From contig CANRJJ010000012.1 of NCBI GenBank assembly GCA_947630895.1, forward strand, positions 1 to 37,865: a stretch of 37,865 nucleotides of DNA, read 5' to 3'. The notes below the pieces were generated by a model that made no database searches, had not been told where the DNA came from, and was given only the letters and a program-made list of their open reading frames with translations. The stretch is from an uncultured Wohlfahrtiimonas sp. Its GTDB lineage: Bacteria > Pseudomonadota > Gammaproteobacteria > Cardiobacteriales > Wohlfahrtiimonadaceae. This document shows, in pieces, positions 11,664 to 21,767 of the stretch (positions are counted from its first letter, which is position 1; the number at the start of each line of letters is the position of its first letter). The position numbers were made by a program, and so were the translations under genes.

Positions 11664-13556
11664 ATGGACTTTCCTAAACATTTTGGTGTAATTATCGTCG
11701 GTGGCGGACACGCAGGTACAGAAGCAGCTATGGCTTCTGCAAGATTGGGTGTGCCCACGTTATTGTTAACTCATAATATTGAGACCATTGGGCAGATGAG
11801 TTGTAATCCTGCAATTGGTGGTATTGGTAAGGGGCAGATCGTCAAAGAGATCGATGCACTTGGCGGTTTGATGGCTAAAGCGACAGATTTAGGCGGCATT
11901 CAGTTTCGCATATTGAATGCATCGAAAGGTCCTGCTGTTCGTTCATCACGCGCACAAGCTGACCGTGCTTTGTATCGTGCTGCTGTCCGTAAATATGTTG
12001 AAGAGCAAGAGAATCTTTATATATTCCAACAAGCGGCTGATGATTTTATTATCGAAGGCGATAAAATCACAGGCGTTGTCACGCAATCAGGCATTCGCTT
12101 TACAGGGCACTCTGTTGTATTAACAGCGGGAACTTTCTTGTCAGGCTTGATTCATGTGGGCATGTCAAATTATGAAGGTGGTCGTATGGGTGATCCTCCT
12201 TCAAATACATTGGCACAAAAATTACGTGAATTGCCTTTGAATATTCACCGTTTGAAAACAGGGACACCACCAAGAATTGATGGTCGTACAATTGATTTTT
12301 CAGGCATGGAAGAGCAAAAAGGAGATGATCCTGTTCCGTATTTTTCTTATTTAAGAGAAAGATTACCTCATCCACAACAAACATCTTGCTGGACAACATA
12401 CACGAATGAAAAAACTCATGATATTATTCGCGGTGGTTTAGATCGTTCTCCTATGTATGCAGGTGTAATTGAAGGCATTGGCCCAAGATATTGTCCATCT
12501 GTTGAAGATAAAATCATGCGTTTTGCGGATAAAGATCGCCACCATGTATTTTTAGAGCCTGAAGGCTTAACAACTTATGAATATTATCCAAATGGTATTT
12601 CAACAAGCTTACCATTCGATGTGCAAATTAATTTGGTGCACAGCATTGCAGGGTTAGAGAATGCGCATATTACTAGACCTGGTTATGCGATTGAGTATGA
12701 TTTCTTTGATCCACGTGACTTGAAATTTACTCTAGAAACTAAGGCGATTGAGAATTTATACTTCGCAGGTCAAATTAATGGAACAACAGGCTACGAAGAA
12801 GCTGCTGCCCAAGGTTTGATAGCAGGTTTAAATGCAGCTCGTAAATTCTTGGGTAAAGAAGAATGGTATCCGTTGCGTCATGAATCATACATTGGCGTAA
12901 TGCTAGATGATTTGATCACTCAAGGTGTTCAAGAACCTTATCGTATGTTTACATCTCGTTCAGAGTATCGTTTGATTTTGCGTGAAGATAATGCTGATGA
13001 GCGTTTGACACCAATCGGTTATGAGCTTGGCTTGGTGGGTGAAGAGCAGTGGCAGCATTATTTACAGAAAAATGAAGATCGTATTACGGCTGAAAATCGT
13101 TTACGCGATTGGATGGTTTCTGTTGAATCTGAGCAAGGCAAGCAATTACAAGAAGAGACGAAAGTTGTGATGCCTCATAATATGCGCGCATTAACACTTT
13201 TGAAGCGTCCTGAAATTACATTTGAAGCATTAGAAGTGTTGCCAGAAGCACCGCAGTTTGATGATTTATCTCGTGTGGCGATTGAAGAAGTTGTGATTCA
13301 AACTAAATACGAAGGCTACATTCAGCGCGGAATAGAAGAAATTGCACGTAATAAGAAATTTGAAGAGGCAAAATTACCTGAAAATGTTGATTATTCATCC
13401 ATTAAAGGTTTGTCTAGAGAGCAATGTGAAAAATTGACTCGTCAAAAGCCTGAAACAATAGGGCAAGCATCGCGCATTCAAGGTGTAACACCTGCTGCGA
13501 TCTCGCTATTATTGGTGCTTTTACGTAAAGGACTCATCCCAACAATTAAGGAGTAA
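11664..13556 (+). CDS. mnmG: tRNA uridine-5-carboxymethylaminomethyl(34) synthesis enzyme MnmG (GidA)
   Basis: 630 aa; [75 protein letters not shown]. Confidence 0.97.
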   Translation: MDFPKHFGVIIVGGGHAGTEAAMASARLGVPTLLLTHNIETIGQMSCNPAIGGIGKGQIVKEIDALGGLMAKATDLGGIQFRILNASKGPAVRSSRAQADRALYRAAVRKYVEEQENLYIFQQAADDFIIEGDKITGVVTQSGIRFTGHSVVLTAGTFLSGLIHVGMSNYEGGRMGDPPSNTLAQKLRELPLNIHRLKTGTPPRIDGRTIDFSGMEEQKGDDPVPYFSYLRERLPHPQQTSCWTTYTNEKTHDIIRGGLDRSPMYAGVIEGIGPRYCPSVEDKIMRFADKDRHHVFLEPEGLTTYEYYPNGISTSLPFDVQINLVHSIAGLENAHITRPGYAIEYDFFDPRDLKFTLETKAIENLYFAGQINGTTGYEEAAAQGLIAGLNAARKFLGKEEWYPLRHESYIGVMLDDLITQGVQEPYRMFTSRSEYRLILREDNADERLTPIGYELGLVGEEQWQHYLQKNEDRITAENRLRDWMVSVESEQGKQLQEETKVVMPHNMRALTLLKRPEITFEALEVLPEAPQFDDLSRVAIEEVVIQTKYEGYIQRGIEEIARNKKFEEAKLPENVDYSSIKGLSREQCEKLTRQKPETIGQASRIQGVTPAAISLLLVLLRKGLIPTIKE

Positions 13557-16108
13557 TGATGAACAAATACCTTAAGTATGGTTGGCTGGCAATTGTTGTG
13601 ATTATTCCAGTTTTCCTGAACTTTTCTAAAACAGAGCAGGATATTTTTACTGTGATGACATCTTCTAGTTTAGAAGGTGTTCAAGCAGAAATTGATAAAA
13701 AACCTACATTATTAAATACTCAAGATCAAAATGGTTTTACCATGTATGACTATGCAGTATTGAATAATGATCCAGATGTTAAGTTTTGGGTTCAATCTCA
13801 AAAGATATCATCTGGCGTATCTCAATCAATGATTGAGCGAGTGCGTTTGTGGTTTTTGTTACTGGGAATTCCAGTTGCTTCAGAAAATTTTAACTTAACA
13901 GGTATTTATGATCGTGGTTTGCAAGAAGCGATTGTGAACTATCAAACCACGAGAGGTTTATCAAAACAGCCTCAAATTACGCCAGATTGGTATAGTCATT
14001 TAGAAGAAGATGGTATCCGTCTTCTTCAAGAGCTTCTATTTGATGCGGACTCTGAAAAGATTACAGGTGCATGGAATGATGAATCAACCGCTGCATTAAA
14101 GGCATTCCAAAAATCTGAAGGTTTACCAGAAACAGGCCATCTATCTTTAGCTGATATCGTTGCGCTGAAAAAAGCTTACGCTAATACCATTTCTGAAAAC
14201 GAAGTCATTCCTGTGGCAGCAGGCACGATTATTGATGATGAAAAAACTATTGAAATCAATGAACCGATCGTTGCCGAAGAAGTTGCTACTGCAGAAGAAA
14301 TTGAGATTTTACCAGAATCAGAAGCAGAGAAAGAGGCATTGCCAGATGTAGAAGAAGCCGCTGTAGTGGATGAAATTCAGGAAAATTCTGAAATAGAAGC
14401 TGAAGCTATTGAAGAGACTGCTACTGAAGAAATAGTAAATACCGATTCAGAATCTATGACAGCGGGCTTCTTAATTGATAGCAATGCATCAGCAGGTAAG
14501 TTGCTCAATCTTCAAGTTTGGCTAACATTGGCAGGTTTTCCTGCAGGTACTTTAGATGGGCAAATGGGGCCATCGACTCGTCAAGCGATTAAAGATTTTG
14601 AGTCTTCTATTGGATTAAAGCCAACAGGCGTGATGAGTGCTAAGTGGGAAACGCCACTAGAAAAAGTTGTATGGAAAAAAGTACAAGAAAAATTAAAACA
14701 GTTGGAGTTGTATGATCAGGCAGTTGATGGAATTGCAGGGAAAAGTACTGTCGATGCATTGAAAGCTTATGAGGAAAGCTCTGGCTTAAAACCAACAGGT
14801 GCTTTATTGCCTGAAACATTGAGTATGTTGTTTAACGAAGGTCAGATGATTAATGATGGCTCAATGGATGAGGTGGTTACGGAAAATATTGATCATACAG
14901 AAGAAGATGGCATTATCGAAGAAGAAGGTGGTGATGAAGGTATCATTACTGATACGGAAACAACTTCAGAAGAGCAAGATGCAGAAGAAGTAGCCAATAC
15001 ATTGGCAGGCTTTAATCCAGAAGGTATTGAAGATACTGTAATGTTGCAATTGATGTTGGCAACATTGGGCAATTTCACAGGAGAAGTGAATGGTAATAAT
15101 AGCCCTGAGTTAACGGAAGCAATTAAAACATTCCAAGCGGATAATAATTTAAGTGCTGATGGTAAAGCGGGTCGCCAGACAATGACTGTGATGAATAAGC
15201 AAGTGATCACTAAAATTCAGCAATATTTAAATGATAAAGATCTTTTGGAAGATAAGCCTACGGGCACTTTAGGACCAAAAACTCGTAAAATTTTAATCGA
15301 TTTACGTAAACAGCATAAATTACCGGAAGTTGATCCCACTCAGTTAGATATCGGTACTTTATTAATAGTATTAGGTGATGCTAATAAAGAAGATTATGTG
15401 AAAACATATCTGGATGTACTTGAGCAGCAACGTATTCAAAAAGAGAAGATACAATCTACGCAAGAGTATTTGACGGCATTGGGATATTTCAATGGCAAAA
15501 TCGATGGCCTGCAAGGTAAATCAACAAATGATGCACTTTTGAAGTTTAAAAAAGACAATAAAATGACCGAGAATGAAGAGTTAACAGACGCTTTATTCAA
15601 AGAATTTGAAAAAGAGACAGTGAAGAAAATTCAAGGTGATTTGGCGAAATTGGGCTATAAGTTAAAAGCTGACGGCATGATGGGACCTACGACTAAAAAG
15701 ACCATTGAAACATTCCAAAAGCGCTACAGCCATAAAGTGACGGGTGATGCAAATTTAGAAACATTACATCAGGTAAATGCACGAGTGGTAGCAAATAGTC
15801 GCAGAGCACCTGCAGCAACGCCTGCTAGTACTAATACTGCATCAAATGTTGCAAATGATCAGCCTGTGAGAGGCGTAATGCCGAAAATGGGCGCAAAAGG
15901 CGCACAGCCTGATAATATTTTGACATCGCCACCACAAGCGATCGCGGGCAGAATGACAATGATCCACAACAGTAAAGGTGCTTTGGCCGGTTGTAAGGTG
16001 AATAACATCAGTATCTCAGCAGCAATGTGTGGCAGTGCGAAGAATAATCAGCAATGTCGAATTGTTTACAGAAAAGGACGTGTTTTATCTGTTTCATGTA
16101 AAGGATAA
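13556..16108 (+). CDS. Large membrane-anchored protein with multiple peptidoglycan-binding-like repeats, acidic linkers and a Cys-containing C-terminus
   Basis: 850 aa; start overlaps the mnmG stop (TAATG). One N-terminal hydrophobic segment (YGWLAIVVIIPVFLNF), about 8 repeats of the type LNLQVWLTLAGFPAGTLDGQMGPSTRQAIKDFESSIGLKPTG, Glu-rich linkers. Confidence 0.85.
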   Translation: MMNKYLKYGWLAIVVIIPVFLNFSKTEQDIFTVMTSSSLEGVQAEIDKKPTLLNTQDQNGFTMYDYAVLNNDPDVKFWVQSQKISSGVSQSMIERVRLWFLLLGIPVASENFNLTGIYDRGLQEAIVNYQTTRGLSKQPQITPDWYSHLEEDGIRLLQELLFDADSEKITGAWNDESTAALKAFQKSEGLPETGHLSLADIVALKKAYANTISENEVIPVAAGTIIDDEKTIEINEPIVAEEVATAEEIEILPESEAEKEALPDVEEAAVVDEIQENSEIEAEAIEETATEEIVNTDSESMTAGFLIDSNASAGKLLNLQVWLTLAGFPAGTLDGQMGPSTRQAIKDFESSIGLKPTGVMSAKWETPLEKVVWKKVQEKLKQLELYDQAVDGIAGKSTVDALKAYEESSGLKPTGALLPETLSMLFNEGQMINDGSMDEVVTENIDHTEEDGIIEEEGGDEGIITDTETTSEEQDAEEVANTLAGFNPEGIEDTVMLQLMLATLGNFTGEVNGNNSPELTEAIKTFQADNNLSADGKAGRQTMTVMNKQVITKIQQYLNDKDLLEDKPTGTLGPKTRKILIDLRKQHKLPEVDPTQLDIGTLLIVLGDANKEDYVKTYLDVLEQQRIQKEKIQSTQEYLTALGYFNGKIDGLQGKSTNDALLKFKKDNKMTENEELTDALFKEFEKETVKKIQGDLAKLGYKLKADGMMGPTTKKTIETFQKRYSHKVTGDANLETLHQVNARVVANSRRAPAATPASTNTASNVANDQPVRGVMPKMGAKGAQPDNILTSPPQAIAGRMTMIHNSKGALAGCKVNNISISAAMCGSAKNNQQCRIVYRKGRVLSVSCKG

Positions 16109-16130
16109 AAATTGTTTCGTTAAAAATAAA

Positions 16131-16157
16131 AACCTGACTTATTGAGTCAGGTTTTTT
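16131..16157 (+). terminator. Intrinsic terminator after the 850-aa gene
   Basis: AACCTGACTtattgAGTCAGGTT followed by a T run. Confidence 0.75.
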
Positions 16158-16185
16158 TATATTAATAATTATTAAATAAGAATTG

Positions 16186-17706
16186 TTAGAAGAACCCAGC
16201 TGGAGTTTCTGAGTAATTGACTAAAAGGTTTTTAGTTTGTTGGTAATGATCCAAAATCATCTTGTGGGTTTCTCTGCCAAAGCCTGACATTTTGTATCCA
16301 CCAAATGCAGCATGAGCAGGATATTGATGGTAGCAGTTTGTCCAAACTCGGCCCGCTTGAATTCCACGCCCCATTCTATAGGCAATGTTTCCATTACGGC
16401 TCCAAACGCCCGCTCCTAATCCATAAACAGTATCGTTGGCGATGGCTAAAGCTTCTTCTTCATCTTTAAAGGTTGTGACGGCTAATACAGGTCCGAAAAT
16501 CTCTTCTTGGAAAATACGCATATCATTTGTGCCTTTAAAGATGGTTGGCTCTATATAGAAGCCATTGTTTAAATCACCTTCTAAAATTGCTCGATTACCA
16601 CCTGTTAAAAGCTCAGCACCTTCATCTTTACCAATTTGGATGTATTTCATGATGGTATCCACTTGTTGCTGAGATACTTGCGCGCCCATCATCGTCGCAC
16701 GATCCATAGGGTTGCCTTGTTTGATTGCTTTAACGCGTTTTATAGCTTTATCAATGAACTCTTCATAGATGGACTCTTGAATCAGTACGCGGCTAGGGCA
16801 TGTACAAATTTCGCCTTGATTCAGTGCGAACATCGCGAAGCCTTCTAATGCTTTATCCAAATAACCATCATTTTTATCGATGACATCTTCAAAGAAAACA
16901 TTTGGAGATTTACCACCTAATTCTAATGTCACAGGAATCACATTTTCAGCAGCGCAACGCATGATGGTTTGACCAACTTCCGTTGAGCCCGTAAAACCAA
17001 TTTTTGAGATGCGAGGAGAGCTTGCTAGATGCTCACCGATGACAGAGCCAGATCCATTAACGATATTTAAAATGCCTGGTGGTAGAATGTCTTGCACGAG
17101 TTCTGCAAGGATGAGAATGGACATGGGAGTGAATTTTGCAGGTTTTAATACAATGCTATTCCCAGCGGCTAAGGCAGGAGCGATTTTCCATGTTGCCATT
17201 AAAATAGGGAAGTTCCATGGAATAATTTGCCCGACAACTCCAATGGGTTCATGGAAATGATAAGCAACGGTATTTTCATCTATTTGACTGAGTGCGCCTT
17301 CTTGTGCGCGAATACATCCTGCAAAATATCTAAAGTGATCAATGGCTAATGGAATATCGGCAGCCAACGTTTCTCTTATTGCTTTACCATTGTCCCAAGT
17401 TTCGACAGACGCAATTAGCTCTAAGTTTGCTTCGAGTCGGTCGGCAACTCTATTTAAAATATTAGCCCGTTCAGCAGGGGAAGTTTTACCCCATGTTTTT
17501 TGTGCTTTATGTGCGGCATCTAGCGCTAATTCGACATCATCGATGGATGACAATGGCACTTCGCAAATCGCTTGGCCTGTGATGGGTGTAATGTTCTCAA
17601 AATAATCACCTTTAATGGGGGGTATCCATTGACCGCCGATAAAGTTTTCGTATCTTTTCTTCAATTGAACCGGGAAACCGTATGAATCAGGTGAAATCTT
17701 TAGCAT
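16186..17706 (-). CDS. NAD(P)-dependent aldehyde dehydrogenase (AldB/ExaC-like)
   Basis: 506 aa; [42 protein letters not shown], catalytic [11 protein letters not shown]. Confidence 0.93.
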   Translation of the reverse strand: MLKISPDSYGFPVQLKKRYENFIGGQWIPPIKGDYFENITPITGQAICEVPLSSIDDVELALDAAHKAQKTWGKTSPAERANILNRVADRLEANLELIASVETWDNGKAIRETLAADIPLAIDHFRYFAGCIRAQEGALSQIDENTVAYHFHEPIGVVGQIIPWNFPILMATWKIAPALAAGNSIVLKPAKFTPMSILILAELVQDILPPGILNIVNGSGSVIGEHLASSPRISKIGFTGSTEVGQTIMRCAAENVIPVTLELGGKSPNVFFEDVIDKNDGYLDKALEGFAMFALNQGEICTCPSRVLIQESIYEEFIDKAIKRVKAIKQGNPMDRATMMGAQVSQQQVDTIMKYIQIGKDEGAELLTGGNRAILEGDLNNGFYIEPTIFKGTNDMRIFQEEIFGPVLAVTTFKDEEEALAIANDTVYGLGAGVWSRNGNIAYRMGRGIQAGRVWTNCYHQYPAHAAFGGYKMSGFGRETHKMILDHYQQTKNLLVNYSETPAGFF

Positions 17707-17903
17707 AACTATATCCTCACTTGAATTTATAAGAAAAGCACTCTGAAAAATCTTAGGTGCGCATTAAGTTTATAATATCTTTATGTAATTAAAAGGAATT
17801 GTCAGGATAAATTTATTTATCGACTAAATATATGCGTAATGAATAAGCAGTAAAAATTTAACCATGTTAGAATGAGCGCCCGATTTTAATGAGGAATAGC
17901 TCT

Positions 17904-18140
17904 ATGGATCAATTACCAAAAATGAGATGGCGTGCGCGTAGAGGAATGCGTGAAATGGATCGCTTATTTGATCAGTATTTAGATAACTATTATCCAACTG
18001 CTTCCGCAGAAGAAAAATTATTGTTGGGTGAATTGTTGGAAATGCAAGACCCTGAATTATTTGATTTATTGCTCCTTAAAATAGAGCCAAAATCAGAAGC
18101 ACAAGAGAGATTGATTCGTAAGATTAATCCACATTTATAG
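17904..18140 (+). CDS. sdhE: FAD assembly factor SdhE
   Basis: MDQLPKMRWRARRGMREMDRLFDQYLDNYY; conserved RGMxE motif. ATG at 17904 is preferred to 17889 because of the upstream GAGGA. Confidence 0.9.
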   Translation: MDQLPKMRWRARRGMREMDRLFDQYLDNYYPTASAEEKLLLGELLEMQDPELFDLLLLKIEPKSEAQERLIRKINPHL

Positions 18141-18232
18141 AAATACTTATTTTTTAAAAATAGTATTTTAAATCAACTTTTGTTGCTTAATTTATATACA
18201 ATATCCCTCCGGAGTTTTTTTAAGAACTTTAC

Positions 18233-18260
18233 TTGACTTCTTTTAAAATTCCGATAGTAT
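18233..18260 (+). promoter_or_regulatory. Putative sigma70 promoter for prmA-dusB-fis
   Basis: TTGACT-N16-TAGTAT about 40 nt upstream of the prmA GTG start. Confidence 0.5.
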
Positions 18261-18299
18261 TCATTGCCTTTTTATTAGACACTTTACAGGAGTTGCATC

Positions 18300-19193
18300 G
18301 TGAAGGAATGGTTTGAGCTCACTCTAAAATCAGGACAATATTCTCCAGATGAATTAGATGAGGCGCTTCTCACAGCAGGAGCAATCGCTGTAACATATAG
18401 TGATGCTGAAGATAATCCAGTCTTAGAACCATTACCAGGTGAAACACCTTTATGGCCAGAAACCTTAGTGACAGGTTTATTTGAAAAGCCATGTGATGAA
18501 AAAGAAATTTTTACTTGTGTTGCTAGTGTCTTAGCGACAGAAGTTAATGCATTGCCTGTTATCAAAGAGAACCATCTACAAAATACCGATTGGGAACGTT
18601 CTTGGATGGATCACTACCATGCGATGAAATTTGGTGAAAATCTTTGGATTTGCCCAACGCATTTAGATCCACCTGAGCCTGGCTGTGCGACAGTTATGCT
18701 TGATCCAGGTTTGGCTTTTGGTACAGGTACGCACCCATCAACAGCACTTTGCTTAACATGGTTATCTAACCATGCGGATGAAGTTAAAGGACATACAGTA
18801 GTTGATTATGGCTGTGGTTCAGGTGTGTTAGGTATTGCTGCACGCGTATTAGGCGCTTCACGTTGTGATGCTACTGACATCGATCCTCAAGCAATCAAAG
18901 CAACATTTGAAAATGCTGACCGCAATAATGTCACTATTAATTGTTGTTTATCTAATGAATTTGCAGCTGAGCCTGTAGATTTAGTGATGGCAAACATCTT
19001 GGCATTGCCATTGACGGCATTGGCTGAAAGATTAGCTTCACTAGCGAAGCCTAATGCAAACATTATCTTAGCGGGCATTTTAATCTCTGACATTGATATG
19101 ATTAAAGAAGCGTATGCGCCTTGGTTTGATTTTGTTGAGCCTTTTAATACGATTGATGGCTGGGCATTAGTGCATGGAATTAAACGTGCATGA
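18300..19193 (+). CDS. prmA: Ribosomal protein L11 methyltransferase
   Basis: GTG start; LDPGLAFGTGTHPSTALCLTWL, VVDYGCGSGVLGIAARVLGA, ANILALPLTALA. Confidence 0.95.
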   Translation: MKEWFELTLKSGQYSPDELDEALLTAGAIAVTYSDAEDNPVLEPLPGETPLWPETLVTGLFEKPCDEKEIFTCVASVLATEVNALPVIKENHLQNTDWERSWMDHYHAMKFGENLWICPTHLDPPEPGCATVMLDPGLAFGTGTHPSTALCLTWLSNHADEVKGHTVVDYGCGSGVLGIAARVLGASRCDATDIDPQAIKATFENADRNNVTINCCLSNEFAAEPVDLVMANILALPLTALAERLASLAKPNANIILAGILISDIDMIKEAYAPWFDFVEPFNTIDGWALVHGIKRA

Positions 19194-20149
19194 AAATAGG
19201 CGATATTTCGTTAAATAACTCTTTTATTATGGCACCGATGGCAGGAATCACAGATCTGCCATTTCGTAAGCTTTGCCGTGCACAAGGAGCAGGGCTAGCT
19301 GTGTCTGAAATGGTGAATGCACAAGAAAACTTGTGGGATACCGATAAGAGTAAAAATCGCGTTGTATTAGATGGTGAAACAGGCCCGATTTCTATTCAGA
19401 TTTTGGGCACAGAGCCTGAAGATATGGCGAATGCAGCACAATATAATGTTGGTTTAGGCGCTGATATTATTGACATCAATATGGGTTGTCCTGCGAAGAA
19501 AGTTTGTAAAAAAGCAGCGGGATCAGCGTTGATGCGTGATGAAGCATTGGTGCGAGATATATTATCAGCAGTTGTGAATGCTGTTGATGTGCCTGTGACA
19601 TTGAAAATTCGCACAGGCTGGGATCACGAAAACAAAAATGCACTCAATATCGCGAAAATCGCAGAAAAAGAGGGCATTCAAATGCTAACGATTCATGGTA
19701 GAACGAGACAAGATGGTTTTTCAGGAGAAGCTGAATACGAAACCATTCGTACTATCAAATCACAAATATCTATTCCAGTGATTGCCAATGGTGATATCAC
19801 GAGCGTCGAAAAAGCTCGTCAAGTATTAGACATCACTAAAGCAGATGGCCTAATGATTGGCCGTGGTGCTTTTGGCAATCCTTGGATTTTCCGTTCTTTA
19901 ATGGAAGACAACTTATATCAGCCATCGACGGATGAAATATTCGAGGTGATTAATACTCATCTTGATGGTTTATATGATCTTTATGGCGATGAGAAAGGCG
20001 TTCGAGTCGCACGTAAACATTTGTTGTGGTACTCATCTTGGTTTGACAATGCAAAAGATTGGCGAACTACTTTAATGACTGCTAGATGCAGGGATGAGCA
20101 ATACCATATTTTAACGTCGTTAATTAACAATCAACCGATTGTTGCGTAA
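19190..20149 (+). CDS. dusB: tRNA-dihydrouridine synthase B
   Basis: MAPMAGITDLPFRKLCRAQGAG, INMGCPAKKVCKKAAGSALM, TIHGRTRQDGFSG; 4-nt overlap with prmA; adjacent to fis. Confidence 0.95.
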   Translation: MKIGDISLNNSFIMAPMAGITDLPFRKLCRAQGAGLAVSEMVNAQENLWDTDKSKNRVVLDGETGPISIQILGTEPEDMANAAQYNVGLGADIIDINMGCPAKKVCKKAAGSALMRDEALVRDILSAVVNAVDVPVTLKIRTGWDHENKNALNIAKIAEKEGIQMLTIHGRTRQDGFSGEAEYETIRTIKSQISIPVIANGDITSVEKARQVLDITKADGLMIGRGAFGNPWIFRSLMEDNLYQPSTDEIFEVINTHLDGLYDLYGDEKGVRVARKHLLWYSSWFDNAKDWRTTLMTARCRDEQYHILTSLINNQPIVA

Positions 20150-20171
20150 TTTATTTTAGGAGTAACAAAGA

Positions 20172-20441
20172 ATGATCGCACAACGCAGAATCAAAAGTCA
20201 TATCCCATTGCGTGAGTCTGTAAAAACCGCTTTGAATGAGATTTCTCTGCAATTAGAAGGTAAATATCCAGCTAATTTATATCGTTTAGTATTATCGGAA
20301 GTTGAGCGTCCATTATTTGAAAAAGTATTAGAGTACACAAATGGTAATCAGTCTAAAGCATCTGAAATTTTAGGCATTACTCGCTCAACTTTGAAAAAGA
20401 AATTGGATTATTATGACATCGATGCAAAATCGATTGGCTAA
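20172..20441 (+). CDS. fis: Nucleoid-associated DNA-binding protein Fis
   Basis: 89 aa; LYRLVLSEVERPLFEKVLEYTNGNQSKASEILGITRSTLKKKLDYY (C-terminal HTH). Confidence 0.95.
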   Translation: MIAQRRIKSHIPLRESVKTALNEISLQLEGKYPANLYRLVLSEVERPLFEKVLEYTNGNQSKASEILGITRSTLKKKLDYYDIDAKSIG

Positions 20442-20468
20442 TTAATAACCCATAAAGGAATCTTTACA

Positions 20469-21116
20469 ATGGCATTTGAAAAAATCATCGAAAACAATAG
20501 AGCTTGGGCTGCTAAAGTCAAAGAAGAATCTCCTGGTTTTTTCGAATCTTTAGTGGATCAGCAAACTCCAGAATTTTTATGGATTGGTTGCTCTGATTCT
20601 CGTGTACCTGCAAATCAAATTGCAGGCATTGCACCGGGTGAAGTTTTTGTTCATCGCAATATTGCAAATGTTGTGGTGCACAGTGACTTTAACTGTTTAT
20701 CAGTGATTCAATTTGCCATTGATATCTTAAAAGTTAAGCATGTTCTAGTCGTTGGCCACTATGGTTGCTCAGGTGTTAAAGCAGCTTTAGAAGGTAAGCG
20801 TGTAGGATTGGCGGACAATTGGTTATTGCATGTGCGTAATGTATTTGAAGAGCACTCTTTGTATTTATGTGAAGATGTGACTTCGCGCCATGATCGTTTG
20901 TGTGAATTGAATGCAATCGAGCAAGCGTATAACATTACGCAAACTACGATCGTGCAAGATGCGTGGGAGCGTGGACAACGTTTTACCGTGCATGGCTGTA
21001 TCTATGGTTTGGCGGATGGTCATTTGAATGATTTAAATTTTCATGTGAGCCGTCCTGAGCAAGTTGAAGAAGCTTATCAACATGCGGTAACATTGATTCA
21101 TGCAAAATGCCGTTAA
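20469..21116 (+). CDS. can: Beta-class carbonic anhydrase
   Basis: Zinc-site motifs CSDSRVPA and GHYGCSGV. Confidence 0.94.
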   Translation: MAFEKIIENNRAWAAKVKEESPGFFESLVDQQTPEFLWIGCSDSRVPANQIAGIAPGEVFVHRNIANVVVHSDFNCLSVIQFAIDILKVKHVLVVGHYGCSGVKAALEGKRVGLADNWLLHVRNVFEEHSLYLCEDVTSRHDRLCELNAIEQAYNITQTTIVQDAWERGQRFTVHGCIYGLADGHLNDLNFHVSRPEQVEEAYQHAVTLIHAKCR

Positions 21117-21137
21117 ATAACTAAATTGAGGAATATT

Positions 21138-21701
21138 ATGAAGGCAAATGAAGTTAAAAAACATACAGTTTTAGCGCACAACGGATTATATTATGTGGTT
21201 CGTGAGGTGGAAAAATCAGCACCAACAGCGCGTGGTGGTAATACAACTTACCGCATTCAGATGTTTTCTATTCCTGATGGACACAAAGTAGATTTATCTT
21301 TGCGTGCGGATGATGATTTAGAAGCGGTGGATTTAAGCAAACGTGAAGCAACTTTCTCTTATATGGATGGAGAAGACTATGTATTCATGGATGTTGAAGA
21401 TTATACGCAGTACATTTTGTCATCTAAAATTGTGGATGAAATGAAAGGTTACATCGTAGAAGGCGTAGAAGGTTATTACGTTTCTTTGATTGATGATCAA
21501 CCAATTGCATTAGCACCACCGCAAAGCATTGTTTTGGAAATTGTAGACACTGCTCCTGAGTTAAAAGGTGGGAGTGCAACAAAACGTACGAAGCCAGCTC
21601 GTTTATCAACAGGTATCGATGTTCAAGTGCCTGATTATATCGAGAATGGTACAAAAATTCGTGTGAATACTGAAACTGGCGAATTTATGGGTAGAGAGTA
21701 A
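21138..21701 (+). CDS. efpL: Elongation factor P-like protein (YeiP/EfpL)
   Basis: KANEVKKHTVLAHNGLYYVVREVEKSAPTARGGNTTYRIQMFS; loop with SAPTARG typical of YeiP, and GIDVQVPDYIENGTKIRVNTETGEFMGRE at the C-terminus. ATG at 21138 after GAGG is preferred to the TTG at 21126. Confidence 0.88.
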   Translation: MKANEVKKHTVLAHNGLYYVVREVEKSAPTARGGNTTYRIQMFSIPDGHKVDLSLRADDDLEAVDLSKREATFSYMDGEDYVFMDVEDYTQYILSSKIVDEMKGYIVEGVEGYYVSLIDDQPIALAPPQSIVLEIVDTAPELKGGSATKRTKPARLSTGIDVQVPDYIENGTKIRVNTETGEFMGRE

Positions 21702-21722
21702 TTTCTCTGCCAACACAAAAGC

Positions 21723-21755
21723 AGGCTTATGGATCAATCATAAGCCTTTTTTATA
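21723..21755 (+). terminator. Putative intrinsic terminator after efpL
   Basis: GGCTTATGgatcaatCATAAGCC followed by TTTTTT. Confidence 0.7.
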
Positions 21756-21767
21756 GAGAATAAATTA

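Noticed and set aside
12100-12399. 99-aa minus-strand ORF inside mnmG
   Set aside because: Fully antisense to a clear mnmG coding region; shadow ORF.
14893-15210. 105-aa minus-strand ORF inside the 850-aa gene
   Set aside because: Antisense shadow of the acidic/repeat region; Ser/Val/Pro-rich low-complexity translation.
13556-16108. Large repeat protein as a possible toxin or surface adhesin
   Set aside because: Repeats look peptidoglycan-binding-like with one N-terminal TM and no toxin or secretion signature.
18208-18215. CTCCGGAG palindrome followed by T7 upstream of prmA
   Set aside because: Perfect palindrome without loop bases, so unlikely to form a terminator hairpin on its own.
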